Shown: one piece after another, positions 27,933 to 39,107 of the stretch
How positions within the stretch are numbered: position 1 is the first letter of the stretch
Layout: every line of letters begins with the position of its first letter
Made by a program: the position numbers and the translations under genes
Source: Clostridia bacterium
Lineage (GTDB): Bacteria > Bacillota > Clostridia > Oscillospirales > Acutalibacteraceae
DNA length: 64,000 nt
Direction of reading: 5' to 3'
Assembly (NCBI GenBank): GCA_017428625.1
Contig: JAFRQM010000001.1
Coordinates: 1 to 64,000, forward strand
The notes under the pieces: model-generated
Databases searched by the model: none
What the model saw: the letters and a program-made list of their open reading frames with translations, nothing else
What the model was told of the DNA's origin: nothing

Positions 27933-28598
27933 ATGAAAAGAATAATCGCACTACTGATAAGCCTTGCGGCGGTGATATCGCTCGCCTCCTGCGGAGCGCG
28001 GGAGATTGAGGCGGACGCAACCGCCCTCGCGGATGAAAGTTACAGCCGCGCGCTCGATTTATACAGCAGGGGCGCTTATGTGAGCGCGGAAATAGTCATT
28101 GACAAGGCGGTTGAGGAATACGGCCCGGACGAGAGATTTGAGGAACTGAGAAAGCAGGTTAAGGAGGCGGCGGACGCGGCGCTGACATCTACCGAGGAAT
28201 ACACGGAAGAAAGCCCGTATGAAAGGTGGCTCACCGAAACACAGCCCGAACCCGTGACCGAGCCCGCGACAACGGCGCCCGAAACCACAAAACCCGAAAT
28301 GACCGCAAAGGCGGCAACCACAACGAAGACAGCCGCGAAGAGCACGACCGCCAAAAAGGAGACAACGACGGCGAAGCCCGCTCCCGCAACAACGAAGCCG
28401 GCAACAAAAGCGACGACAAAGGCGACAACAACCGCGCTGACAACAACAAAGCCGACAACGCACAGGAACGCGGAGCCGCTCACGACAAAACCCAAAGGCA
28501 CCACAACAACTACCGCGCCGGCAACATCCGCGGCGCCCGAAACGGAAACGGGGACCGAGGCGCCCGAAGAAGGCACCACCGGACCGGCGCTCGCATAA
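27933..28598 (+). CDS. Thr/Lys/Ala-rich lipoprotein
   Basis: 221 residues. Lipobox at C20 (SLASCG). Residues 30-80 form a short helical region with SRALDLYSRGAYVSAEIVIDK, tetratricopeptide-like. From about 105 to the end it is a low-complexity TTK/TTA/PE linker of the kind that spans the cell wall. No catalytic domain. AAGGAG precedes the ATG. Function unknown; surface display is inferred. Confidence 0.65.
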   Translation: MKRIIALLISLAAVISLASCGAREIEADATALADESYSRALDLYSRGAYVSAEIVIDKAVEEYGPDERFEELRKQVKEAADAALTSTEEYTEESPYERWLTETQPEPVTEPATTAPETTKPEMTAKAATTTKTAAKSTTAKKETTTAKPAPATTKPATKATTKATTTALTTTKPTTHRNAEPLTTKPKGTTTTTAPATSAAPETETGTEAPEEGTTGPALA

Positions 28599-28614
28599 GA
28601 ATAAGGAAAAAAGA

Positions 28615-28641
28615 AGGACTGCCCGGGGGCAGTCCTTTTTT
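28615..28641 (+). terminator. Terminator of the Thr-rich lipoprotein gene
   Basis: AGGACTGCC / GGCAGTCCT stem with CGGG loop and six T. Confidence 0.9.
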
Positions 28642-28885
28642 GATGGTGGATTTCAGACGGTAGATAAGAACCCTTCCGTCTTGCGGGTAAAACCCGCAAG
28701 CCACCTCCCCCGAAGGTGGAGGCTATGTTCCGGATGCCGGATATCAGACATTAGATTTTGGACGAGGAAGAGGTTGAGTTGCGATAAAATTCGGAAAAAG
28801 GTGCGGTTTTGGCTGCATTTTTAATTTGTAATTCATTTAAGTCCTGAATCCTGACTCCTGACACCTACAGCCTGACCCCTAAAAC
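28642..28885. repeat. Repeat mosaic before the phosphodiesterase gene
   Basis: GGTGGATTTCAGACGG tract, bipartite hairpin element (28671-28728; CTTGCGGGT/ACCCGCAAG, then a CCTCCCCC/GGTGGAGG arm pair with one mismatch, GCTATG), GGATGCCGGATATC tract with tail, heptamer run TCCTGAC (28843-28905, overlapping the gene's 3' end). No GTAG palindrome here. Confidence 0.7.
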
Positions 28886-29665
28886 CTAACCCCTGACGCC
28901 TAACTCAATGCCTTCCCAGTCGGGGTCGGGGGCGGTGCCGAGGGTTTTGGCGATTGTGGGGGCTATGTCGATTATATTGCCGCCTTCGCGCACGCAGGGT
29001 TCAAGCGATTTATTATAAAACATTATCGGAATAAACATATCTTCGTCAAGGTCGGAGCCGTGACCCCTGCCGTGCCCGCCGTGGTCGGCGGTGACAATTA
29101 CAAGGTATTCATCGGGCAGGTTTTCGCACATACCCTCAACGCAGTCAAAACTCTGGTTGACGGCGCTCATATATTCCGCGCTCATCCAGCCGTGGTTGTG
29201 ACCTTCGGCGTCTGTTCTGCCGAGATAGACAAACACAAAATCGGGGTTGTCGGCGTCGATATAAGCGCGGGCAAGGCGGCTGACCTGCCTGTTTGCTTCC
29301 TCATAGCCGTAAATGTGACCCGAAACATAAGCCGAAAACGCCAGGGAATCGGGGCGGGAGAGGTCTTTTATCTCTTCCCAGTTATAAACGAGGGCGCATT
29401 TTTTGCCCGCGGCGCGGAGAACTTCGCAGAGCCCTTTCACGGGGCGCACCTGCGGAACGTAGGTGTTTGTGAGAATGCCGTGCCTGTCGGGGTCAACGCT
29501 GTGAAAAAGCGACATATGACAGGGCAGGGTAACAGAGGGCATAACCGTTTTTGCCGAGTTGAAGTATATGCCCTGCGAGGTGAGTTTTTTCGCGAACGGA
29601 TGCCCGCATTTTTCAACTGCGTCGGGGCGCATACCGTCAACCAGAATAAGAAGGACCTTGTTCAT
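28886..29665 (-). CDS. Alkaline-phosphatase-superfamily phosphodiesterase (nucleotide pyrophosphatase-like)
   Basis: 259 residues, no signal peptide. LILVDGMRPD gives the first metal ligands, MPSVTLPCHM the Thr nucleophile, YLGRTDAEGHNHGW and VTADHGGHGRGHG the remaining zinc ligands. This pattern fits type I phosphodiesterase/nucleotide pyrophosphatase. The substrate could be a nucleotide sugar or a phosphodiester. AAAGGAGAAAT precedes the ATG. The last residues overlap the heptamer run. Confidence 0.82.
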   Translation of the reverse strand: MNKVLLILVDGMRPDAVEKCGHPFAKKLTSQGIYFNSAKTVMPSVTLPCHMSLFHSVDPDRHGILTNTYVPQVRPVKGLCEVLRAAGKKCALVYNWEEIKDLSRPDSLAFSAYVSGHIYGYEEANRQVSRLARAYIDADNPDFVFVYLGRTDAEGHNHGWMSAEYMSAVNQSFDCVEGMCENLPDEYLVIVTADHGGHGRGHGSDLDEDMFIPIMFYNKSLEPCVREGGNIIDIAPTIAKTLGTAPDPDWEGIELGVRG

Positions 29666-30278
29666 GGATATTTCTCCTTTTGTGGGTTTTGGATGCCGGA
29701 TGTTGGATGTTGGACGAGAAAGAGGTCAGATTGCAATAAGATTCGGAAATTGATGTGGTTTTGGCGGAACGCGGAACCGCGTTCCCTATGTTTTGGACGC
29801 CGGATGTTGGATGTCAGATGGGGTTGAGGGGAAACGGTTGTAGGGCACGCATATATGCGTGCCGTTTTGGATTCGGGGTTTGTTACGGCTTTTGCGGGCG
29901 ACTGATAGTCGCCCCTACCCGCTTGAAGGTTGGATTTTAGATTTTAGACGGTAGATAAGAACCCTTCCGTCACGGCTTACGCCGTGCCACCTGTCTCACC
30001 TGTCAGCTCGGTCGGCGCTTCTGCCTGCGGCAGAGGTGTCCACCGGACACCCGCGCCCCTACAGGGGAGGCTATGACGGGGGGACGGAACGCGCAACCGC
30101 ATTCCCTACAGTCTATTTGACGGCACGCATATATGCGTGCCCTACGTTTTTAATTTATAATTTATTTAATTTCTAAACTCCTAACACCTAAATCCCAATC
30201 CCTGACACCTTATTTCTAAAGCGGCACGGATGTATCCGTGCCCTACGTGTTGGATTTCAGTTGGTGGATTATGGGTGA
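29666..30278. repeat. Largest repeat mosaic of the window (613 bp)
   Basis: No gene. In order: GGATG tract (29687-29740); GGAACGCGG/CCGCGTTCC palindrome with CTAT foot (29766-29789); tract; GTAG palindrome on the plus strand (29840-29863); GGGCGACT/AGTCGCCC hairpin with CTAC foot (29896-29918); long bipartite element (29961-30075), where CGCCTGTCTCACC...GGTGTCCACCGG sequence is inserted between its two hairpins; GGAACGCGC palindrome (30086-30109); GGCACGCAT palindrome (30122-30145); heptamers (30178-30213); GGCACGGAT palindrome (30223-30246). Confidence 0.8.
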
Positions 30279-31085
30279 TTATTCGGAGTCGGGGTTGAAA
30301 AATGCAAGGAGTCTTTTTTTAAAATCGGGGGCTTCGTCATAAACGGCGTGGCCGAACTTTTCATCATACATAAACAGTTTTGCGCCTTTTATGTGCCGGG
30401 CGATATATTCGGAAGCATCCGGGGGCATAATTCTGTCACCCGGGCTGCCGATTATCAGGGAGGGGCAGGTTATTTTTTCAAGTTCCGGCGTGAAATCAAA
30501 CCGGAGGCAGGCGCGCGCGAAAACTTCAAAATCTCTTATTTCCTCCGGTGAAACATCCGAGTTGAAAGAGACAATAAAATCTTCGGCGTTTTTAAGCGTG
30601 GCGGGTGAAAAAACATATTCCGCTATGCTTTCGGCGAGAGCGGGAATGTTTTTATCTTTTGCGTGCCGGACCCACTGCGTGACTGCTGAAGTGATTTTTT
30701 CATACGATTTCGCCGCGGTTGAGCACACAACAAGTTCCGAAACAAGCGAAGGGTGCGCCGCGGCGGTCAGAAGGGTGAGCATCGCGCCCTGCGAAGTGCC
30801 GAAAAAGCAGGCGTTCCCGACACCCGCGGCCTTTACCGAAGCGGCTGTGTCCTGCGCCATTTGGGCGAGAGTATAGCCCGGCGGCGGATTTTTTATTCTG
30901 TCAAAAAGGTAAACCGTGTAATCTTTCGCGAAAGAGGAGTAGGCGTCTTCAATTGCCTGCGCGCTTCTGAGCACACGGGGCAGAGAGAGGCCGGGAATAA
31001 TCACGAGCGGAGTTTTGCCCGTGCCGAAGCGGAGATAATCCGCCTGTTTGCCGTTAAATTCTGCTGTTAAAATCATAATCATCAC
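30279..31085 (-). CDS. Alpha/beta-fold hydrolase
   Basis: 268 residues, cytoplasmic. Oxyanion region VIIPGLSLPRV, nucleophile Ser in FGTSQGAM (near 96), Asp in GSPGDRIMPPDAS and His in FGHAVYDEAP complete a triad. Substrate unknown; lipase, esterase or haloperoxidase-like relatives are possible. Possible starts are GTG 31085, ATG 31082 and ATG 31076. None has a ribosome site, and the promoter -10 lies only 7 nt away, so the mRNA may be leaderless. Confidence 0.78.
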   Translation of the reverse strand: MMIMILTAEFNGKQADYLRFGTGKTPLVIIPGLSLPRVLRSAQAIEDAYSSFAKDYTVYLFDRIKNPPPGYTLAQMAQDTAASVKAAGVGNACFFGTSQGAMLTLLTAAAHPSLVSELVVCSTAAKSYEKITSAVTQWVRHAKDKNIPALAESIAEYVFSPATLKNAEDFIVSFNSDVSPEEIRDFEVFARACLRFDFTPELEKITCPSLIIGSPGDRIMPPDASEYIARHIKGAKLFMYDEKFGHAVYDEAPDFKKRLLAFFNPDSE

Positions 31086-31092
31086 TGTTTTT

Positions 31093-31120
31093 ATTATATT
31101 ACAAAAAATAATTATTTCAA
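31093..31120 (-). promoter_or_regulatory. Promoter for the hydrolase, compatible with a leaderless mRNA
   Basis: On the minus strand TTGAAA (31120-31115), 16-bp spacer, TATAAT (31098-31093). The predicted +1 falls at about 31086, at or within a few bases of the start codons. Confidence 0.55.
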
Positions 31121-31172
31121 TATGCTGAGTTTTATGTTATGCTGTTATTGAAAAATAAACGGAGGTGGTTTT

Positions 31173-31868
31173 ACGGGCAGGATAATGGCGCTTTGCGGTT
31201 TTGACAACGAGTTTGAGGAAATATGGAAACTCGCCTTCAAAGCCATTGAACTTACGGGCAAGAGCAACCCGAATTTTCTGATTGTTCCCACAACCGCGTT
31301 TGACGATTACAACAGGGGCACGCTCAACTGCTACCACAAAGCGGGGTGCAGTGTTGACCTGCTGCTGCTGACTCAGCCCGCCTGCACGCGCGAGGTGATA
31401 AAGAGCAAAATCGAGTGGGCTGATATGATCTGGGTGCCGGGCGGAAACCTGAAATATCTCAAGGAAACGTGGGATAAAACCGGCACAACTCAGGAAATAA
31501 AGAAGGCGTATGAGAGGGGCACGCTCCTTTTCGGCGGCAGCGCCGGCAGTATGTGCTGGTTTGAGCAGGGCTATGACAACTGCGCGCCTTATGACGGCAA
31601 AATGTTTACGCCCGGCATAGGGCTTCACCCTTACTGCGTGTGCCCGCACTGCGAGAGCGAAAACTGGCAGAGTTTTGCCGAAGACATAAAGACAGGAAAC
31701 ATAAGCGGAATAGCCGTTGAGGACGGGGCGGCGCTCTGCCTTATTGACGGTGAGAACAGCATTTTCACATCTCACGGCACCGAGACGGTATGGTATTATG
31801 ACGCGAACGACGGTTTCAGAAAACACGACCTGAAAGAACATCCCGAAATACTGAAAAATCTTATATAA
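31173..31868 (+). CDS. Peptidase family S51 (dipeptidase E-like) protein
   Basis: About 231 residues, class-I-glutamine-amidotransferase-like fold. Nucleophile Ser in LFGGSAGSMCW; VPGGNLKYL and GLHPYCVCPH follow in family order. It would hydrolyse Asp-X dipeptides or act as a related serine peptidase. The first ATG is 31185, but GGAGG (31161-31165) is 19 nt from it and exactly 7 nt from an in-frame ACG at 31173. The extra residues (GRI) complete the first beta strand. ACG initiation is therefore proposed; the conservative start is 31185. A barrel protein follows 13 nt later. Confidence 0.7.
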   Translation, partial: TGRIMALCGFDNEFEEIWKLAFKAIELTGKSNPNFLIVPTTAFDDYNRGTLNCYHKAGCSVDLLLLTQPACTREVIKSKIEWADMIWVPGGNLKYLKETWDKTGTTQEIKKAYERGTLLFGGSAGSMCWFEQGYDNCAPYDGKMFTPGIGLHPYCVCPHCESENWQSFAEDIKTGNISGIAVEDGAALCLIDGENSIFTSHGTETVWYYDANDGFRKHDLKEHPEILKNLI

Positions 31869-31881
31869 AGCAGGTGAAAAA

Positions 31882-33978
31882 ATGAAGAACATAGCGGGAA
31901 CTTACAATTCGGAAAGATTCATAACGAGGGAGAAAAAACTTTACACGGGGCTTGCGTGTGAGAAGGTAAACGCCCTTTTGCTTGACTCAAAAAACAAACT
32001 CTACGCGGGCACGGAGCAGGGGCTTTACACGCTGCGAAGCGAGCAGTTTATTCCCGCTTTCGCGAACAGGCTCAAGGGTAACATCGCCGCCCTCTGCCTG
32101 CTGCCCGATGGCACGGTTGCCGCGGCGCAGGGCTGTGAAATCTGCTATATAAAGGGTTCGTCGATAAAGAAAATGCGCTCGTTTGAAAGCGAAATAATTG
32201 ACATAGTCTGCGCGAGGGGATATATCTGGATTCTTACAAAACAGAAACTCATCTGCACGGATTATGAAATGAAAAAAGACATAACAGACAATTTTCTCGA
32301 AGGCGGTGAAGGAGTCGCTCTTGCCGTGGATGAAAACAATATGTATGTCGCGACGGAGAGTTTTTTAAGCCTTATTCACGGCAAACGCAACGAGTGGAAA
32401 AACATTATGCCCCGTTTTTCCGATATGCCGGAGAGCAGAATACTCTCGCTCGCGTTTGACAGCCTCGGCTACCTGCGTTCGGGCACCGAAAACGGAGCGG
32501 TTATTTATGACAACGCCTCGCGCTGGCTTGACTCCTCAACCGTTGCCGCTCTGCCGAAAAACCCCGTTTACAAAACTGTTTTCGACTCCTGCGGAGGCAC
32601 ATATTTTGCGACAGACGCGGGCGTCGCCTACCTGAAAAACGGCAGAACAAAATATTTCTCCGCCGACAGGTGGGTGCCCGCCAACAAAATCAACGACATA
32701 GCCGTTGCCCCCGACGGTTCGGTTATATACGCCGCCACGGACAAGGGTGTGAGCGCGATAATTTCAACATACACCACCCTTGCGGAAAAGGCGGATAAAT
32801 TTGATGAGAGAATTGAAAAATACCACATTCGCAGGGGCTTCACCGCCACGCGCAGCGTGCGTAATTATGACATAGAAAACGGCAAGGTGAGCATAAGCGA
32901 CAACGACGGGCTGTGGACCGCCTGCTATGTTGCGGCGCAGTCTTTCAGATACGCGGCGACAGGCAGAAAAGAGGCGCTCGGCAAGGCGAAACGCGGAATA
33001 AAAGCGATGCTTCTGCTCACAAAAGTCACGGGTATTCCCGGCTTCACCGCGAGGGCTGTGCGCTACAAGGGCGAAGAGGGCTTCGGCGACGGCGACAAAG
33101 AGTGGCACACCTCGCCCGTGCACAACTGCGAGTGGAAGGGCGAGACCTCAAGCGATGAAATGACAGGGCACTTCTTCGGGTTTTCAATCTATTACGACCT
33201 GTGCGCCGATGAAAAGGAGAAAAAAGAAATCCGCAAGGCTCTGTGCGCGATTACGGACCATATTATTGAAAACAACTACCGCCTTGTGGATGTTGACGGC
33301 AAGCCGACAACCTGGGCGTGCTGGGACCCGGAGGCGCTCAACCACGACGAGCGCTGGTTTGCCGAGAGAGGCATAAACTCGCTTGAACTGCTGGGTTTCC
33401 TGAAAGTCAGTTATCATATTTCGGGCAAAGAAAAATACAAAAAGCTTTACGATGAGTTCATAACACGTTACCGCTACCCGCTCAACCTTATCTGCCACAA
33501 GGTTAAAGACGCCCACACCTGCCACATTGACGACAACCTGGCGTTTTTGGCGACGCTGACGCTTTTGCGTCTTGAGGGGGACGAAGCCCTGCGCTCAATA
33601 GTGCTGTGCGCCCTTGAGGACCACTGGCAGTATGAGCGCACCGAGAGGCAGCCGCTGTTCTGCGTTATTCACGCCGCCCTGACGGGCAGGGATGAGGACA
33701 TAGGCGAGGGAATTGCCTCGCTGCGTGAAATTCCGTTTGACCTTATACATTACAGAACGGAAAACTCCCTGCGCCGCGACCTTGAATGGGACACCGAGCA
33801 GGAGGAGTGGCACGAGGAGCCGCAGCTCAAACACGCCCTGCCCTATGATGAACGCAATGTTCACCGCCCGGACGGTTCGCCTTTTAAAGCCGACAGCGGA
33901 GCGGGCGGAGCGGCGGACCCGACGATTTATCTGCTGCCTTACTGGATCGGCAGGTATTACGGGATAATCGGGGAGTAG
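31882..33978 (+). CDS. Beta-propeller plus alpha/alpha-barrel fusion protein
   Basis: 698 residues without signal peptide. Residues about 20-300 hold seven repeats of the two-component-regulator propeller type, with recurring units such as NALLLDSKNKLYAGTEQGLY and INDIAVAPDGSVIYAATDKG. Residues about 320-698 are mostly helical, with DGLWTACYVAAQSFRYAATGR, GHFFGFSIYYDLC, NGVDGKPTTWACWDPE-like and LPYWIGRYYGIIGE segments reminiscent of (alpha/alpha)6 glycosidase barrels. The combination is one I do not recognise. Follows the S51 gene and is probably co-transcribed. A sugar-acting enzyme is a guess. Confidence 0.65.
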   Translation: MKNIAGTYNSERFITREKKLYTGLACEKVNALLLDSKNKLYAGTEQGLYTLRSEQFIPAFANRLKGNIAALCLLPDGTVAAAQGCEICYIKGSSIKKMRSFESEIIDIVCARGYIWILTKQKLICTDYEMKKDITDNFLEGGEGVALAVDENNMYVATESFLSLIHGKRNEWKNIMPRFSDMPESRILSLAFDSLGYLRSGTENGAVIYDNASRWLDSSTVAALPKNPVYKTVFDSCGGTYFATDAGVAYLKNGRTKYFSADRWVPANKINDIAVAPDGSVIYAATDKGVSAIISTYTTLAEKADKFDERIEKYHIRRGFTATRSVRNYDIENGKVSISDNDGLWTACYVAAQSFRYAATGRKEALGKAKRGIKAMLLLTKVTGIPGFTARAVRYKGEEGFGDGDKEWHTSPVHNCEWKGETSSDEMTGHFFGFSIYYDLCADEKEKKEIRKALCAITDHIIENNYRLVDVDGKPTTWACWDPEALNHDERWFAERGINSLELLGFLKVSYHISGKEKYKKLYDEFITRYRYPLNLICHKVKDAHTCHIDDNLAFLATLTLLRLEGDEALRSIVLCALEDHWQYERTERQPLFCVIHAALTGRDEDIGEGIASLREIPFDLIHYRTENSLRRDLEWDTEQEEWHEEPQLKHALPYDERNVHRPDGSPFKADSGAGGAADPTIYLLPYWIGRYYGIIGE

Positions 33979-34350
33979 TCTGGATTTCGGGGGTTGAATG
34001 TCGGATGTAACACTTCCGTCTTGCGGGTAAAACCCGCAAGCCAGCTCCCCTGCAGGGGAGGCTATGCGGCGGGATATGGTCATCCCGCCCTACCGTTTGG
34101 CATTTATAATTTATCATTAGGAATAAAAAAGCGGAACGCCGAACGGCGTTCCCTACATTCCGGACTTCAGATTTCAGACTTTGGATATTGGATGGCGGCA
34201 CGGATGTATCCGTGCCGCCTGTCTTGCCTGCCGGCTCGGTCGGCGCTTTTGCCTGTGGCAGAGGTGTCCACCGGACACACGCGCCCTCAAAGGGGGAGGC
34301 TACGGGAACCACTCGGTATTTAGGAATTATCGACATTTATTGATTAAAAT
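33979..34350. repeat. Repeat mosaic between the barrel protein and the atp operon
   Basis: Bipartite element (34011-34066), GGCGGGAT/ATCCCGCC hairpin with CTAC foot (34068-34093), GGAACGCCG palindrome (34133-34156), GGATTTCAGAC tract, then a GGCACGGAT palindrome with an extended GGC/GCC stem (34194-34219) that runs straight into a second long bipartite element (34215-34303) and has lost its CTAC foot. Shows modules joined end to end. No gene seen. Confidence 0.8.
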
Positions 34351-34376
34351 AAGCGCCTGCCCGACGGCAGGCGCTT
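34351..34376 (-). terminator. Terminator of the atp operon
   Basis: AAGCGCCTGCC / GGCAGGCGCTT stem, 4-nt loop, followed on the minus strand by ATTTTAAT. Confidence 0.8.
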
Positions 34377-34402
34377 ACTGTTATATGCGGTTATGGGGTT
34401 TG

Positions 34403-36884
<2,482 letters not shown>

Positions 36885-36885
36885 A

Positions 36886-38601
36886 TCAGTTCCCGTATTC
36901 CGAAATAAAGTCGGTGAGTGTCTTGAGTTCCGCCGTGTTGAGTTTGCCCTTTGCTTCTATCTTGTTGCAGATTGCGGGCTGTTCATCCTCAAACGCGTCG
37001 CACAGGGCGGATGCAGCCGCCTCGATTTCGTTTTCATCCGTGCCGAGGAATTTTTTTGAAAGCGCCGCCGTAAACGTTATTACAAGACGGTGCCTTGAAA
37101 CGGGGCTATACTGCTTCTGGCGGAGCAGGCGCATAAGCCCTTTGCCGAATTCGAGGGTTCTGACCGTCTCGGCGTCAAGGTCGCCCGAAAACTGGGTGAA
37201 AATGAGTTTTTCGTTATATTGCGACAACTCGAGTTTAAGACTTTTGCAGGCTTTTTTGACGATTTCGGTCTGCGCGTCGCCGCCCACGCGGGAGACGGAG
37301 GCGCCGACATTTATTGCGGGACGCTGACCGCTGTAAAACAGATCGGTTTCAAGAAAAATCTGACCGTCGGTTATTGAAATAACATTTGTGGGAATATAAG
37401 CCGAAATATCGCCGGACTGCGTTTCGACTATCGGCAGGGCGGTTATGCTGCCGCCCTTTGTGTCGCTCAGGTTGGCTGAGCGTTCGAGAAGGCGGGAGTG
37501 AAGATAGAAAATGTCGCCCGGATAAGCCTCTCTGCCGGGCGCTCTGCTGAGAAGAAGGCTCAGAGTTCTGTATGCGACGGCGTGTTTTGACAGGTCGTCG
37601 TAAACTATGAGCACGTCTCTGCCTTTATCCATAAAATATTCCGCGAGGGCGCAGCCCGCATAAGGGGCGATATACTGCAGGGGCGCGGCGTCGCTCGCGG
37701 TGGAGTTGACAACAATGGTGTAATCCATGGCGTCATATTTACGAAGGGTATTGACAAGGGCCGCGACGGAACTCGACTTTTGCCCTATGGCGACATATAT
37801 GCAGATGACATTTTTGCCTTTCTGGTTGATTATTGTGTCAACCGCTATGGCTGTTTTGCCCGTTTGCCTGTCGCCGATAATCAGTTCGCGCTGACCTCTG
37901 CCTATGGGGAACATTGAATCTATGGCGAGAATGCCCGTTTCGAGCGGAACGCTGACGGGCTGCCTTTCGATTATGCCGGGCGCGTGTTTCTCGACGGGGT
38001 AGATGTCGTCGGGAATGATGTCGCCCTGACCGTCAACGGGTTTGCCGAGCGCGTCGATTACTCTGCCGATGTAGTCGTCGCCCACGGGCATACCGGCTAC
38101 TCTGCCCGTTCGCAGAACGAGGTCGCCCTGAAGAACATCGTCGCCGTCATCAAAAAGAATACAGCCGATTTCGCCTTCTCTGAGGTCCTGTATAAGCCCT
38201 CTTGAGCCGCCTTCAAACATAAGGATTTCGCCGTATTCGGCGCTTTCAAGCCCTTTGATTATGGCGATGCCGTCGCCCACGGTGAGCACCGTGCCGATTT
38301 CTTCGCCCTCGGCGCCGGGCGCGAAACCCGAAACAGTGCTTTTCAGCAGGGGAAGAACATCGTTTTTGCCGACGATTTTTTCTACCGCCGCGCTGAAATG
38401 CTCAAGCCTGCCCTCGTTTGTCCAGTCATAAAGCCTGTCGCCGGCGGTCATTTTAAAGCCGCCTTTTATTGTGTCGTCGTGAAAATATTCGATTTTTTCA
38501 ATATTGTGCCTTTTTTTGAGGAATTTAAGCAGCGCCGCAAGCTGTGCCTCATCCGGCGGAGTGTCGGCGTAGATATAGGCGCAATCGGGGTTAATATCCA
38601 T
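36886..38601 (-). CDS. atpA: ATP synthase alpha subunit with N-terminal delta (OSCP) C-terminal domain fused
   Basis: 571 residues, about 65 longer than usual. Residues 7-75 align with the C-terminal domain of delta: [17 protein letters not shown], then [19 protein letters not shown] and EGRLEHF, where E. coli delta has DKSVMAGVIIRAGDMVIDG and RGRLERL. Alpha proper runs from about residue 95 ([18 protein letters not shown]), with [14 protein letters not shown] as the nucleotide motif. No separate atpH exists: atpF ends 5 nt before this start, which has GAGGA upstream. The N-terminal helical domain of delta is absent. Three delta-like domains per F1 would be expected. Confidence 0.93.
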   Translation of the reverse strand: MDINPDCAYIYADTPPDEAQLAALLKFLKKRHNIEKIEYFHDDTIKGGFKMTAGDRLYDWTNEGRLEHFSAAVEKIVGKNDVLPLLKSTVSGFAPGAEGEEIGTVLTVGDGIAIIKGLESAEYGEILMFEGGSRGLIQDLREGEIGCILFDDGDDVLQGDLVLRTGRVAGMPVGDDYIGRVIDALGKPVDGQGDIIPDDIYPVEKHAPGIIERQPVSVPLETGILAIDSMFPIGRGQRELIIGDRQTGKTAIAVDTIINQKGKNVICIYVAIGQKSSSVAALVNTLRKYDAMDYTIVVNSTASDAAPLQYIAPYAGCALAEYFMDKGRDVLIVYDDLSKHAVAYRTLSLLLSRAPGREAYPGDIFYLHSRLLERSANLSDTKGGSITALPIVETQSGDISAYIPTNVISITDGQIFLETDLFYSGQRPAINVGASVSRVGGDAQTEIVKKACKSLKLELSQYNEKLIFTQFSGDLDAETVRTLEFGKGLMRLLRQKQYSPVSRHRLVITFTAALSKKFLGTDENEIEAAASALCDAFEDEQPAICNKIEAKGKLNTAELKTLTDFISEYGN

Positions 38602-38606
38602 AATTA

Positions 38607-39089
38607 TCAGTCCTCATCCGCGTCATTTGCCGAAACGATGAAACTGTCATAAGCGTCGGAGGTGTTTTCAATGACAAATTTCTCTGCCGCCTGCCGGGCG
38701 AGTTCACAGATTTCGGAATTCGCGTTTTTAATCATAACTTCCGTGTCGTGCTCCGCCTTGAGTTTTGCGGTGTTGAGTATTTCTTTTGCTTCTTTTTTCG
38801 CGTCGGAGCGGATTTTTTCGGCGTCTTCGCGGCTGTCTTTCTGCGCTTCGGCTTTCATCGCCTTGATTTCTTCGGCGGCGCCTCTGAGTTTTTCTTCATA
38901 TTCGCTGCGCGCGGCGTTTGCCTCTTCAAGAGACCTGGACGCCTCGTCGTGCATCTCTCTGAAATATTCGTCGCGCTTGTCGATGAACGCTTTTACGGGC
39001 TTGTAAAGCACGAAATACATCACCGCGAAAAGGATGACGAAATTCAGCATGTGAAGCAGAATCTGTTGAATGTCAATGTTTAACGGCAT
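38607..39089 (-). CDS. atpF: ATP synthase b subunit
   Basis: 160 residues: membrane helix (about 10-30, [19 protein letters not shown]) then a long coiled coil (about 35-140) rich in Glu, Lys and Ala, ending in an acidic tail. Forms the dimeric peripheral stalk. Its usual partner is delta; here only the delta C-terminal domain on alpha remains. 18 nt after atpE. Confidence 0.93.
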   Translation of the reverse strand: MPLNIDIQQILLHMLNFVILFAVMYFVLYKPVKAFIDKRDEYFREMHDEASRSLEEANAARSEYEEKLRGAAEEIKAMKAEAQKDSREDAEKIRSDAKKEAKEILNTAKLKAEHDTEVMIKNANSEICELARQAAEKFVIENTSDAYDSFIVSANDADED

Positions 39090-39107
39090 TTCAGAGCCTC
39101 CGTTTTA

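Noticed and set aside
29666..30278. Dense short repeats that might suggest a CRISPR array
   Set aside because: Repeats are palindromes of several types with irregular spacing, no constant spacer length and no cas genes.
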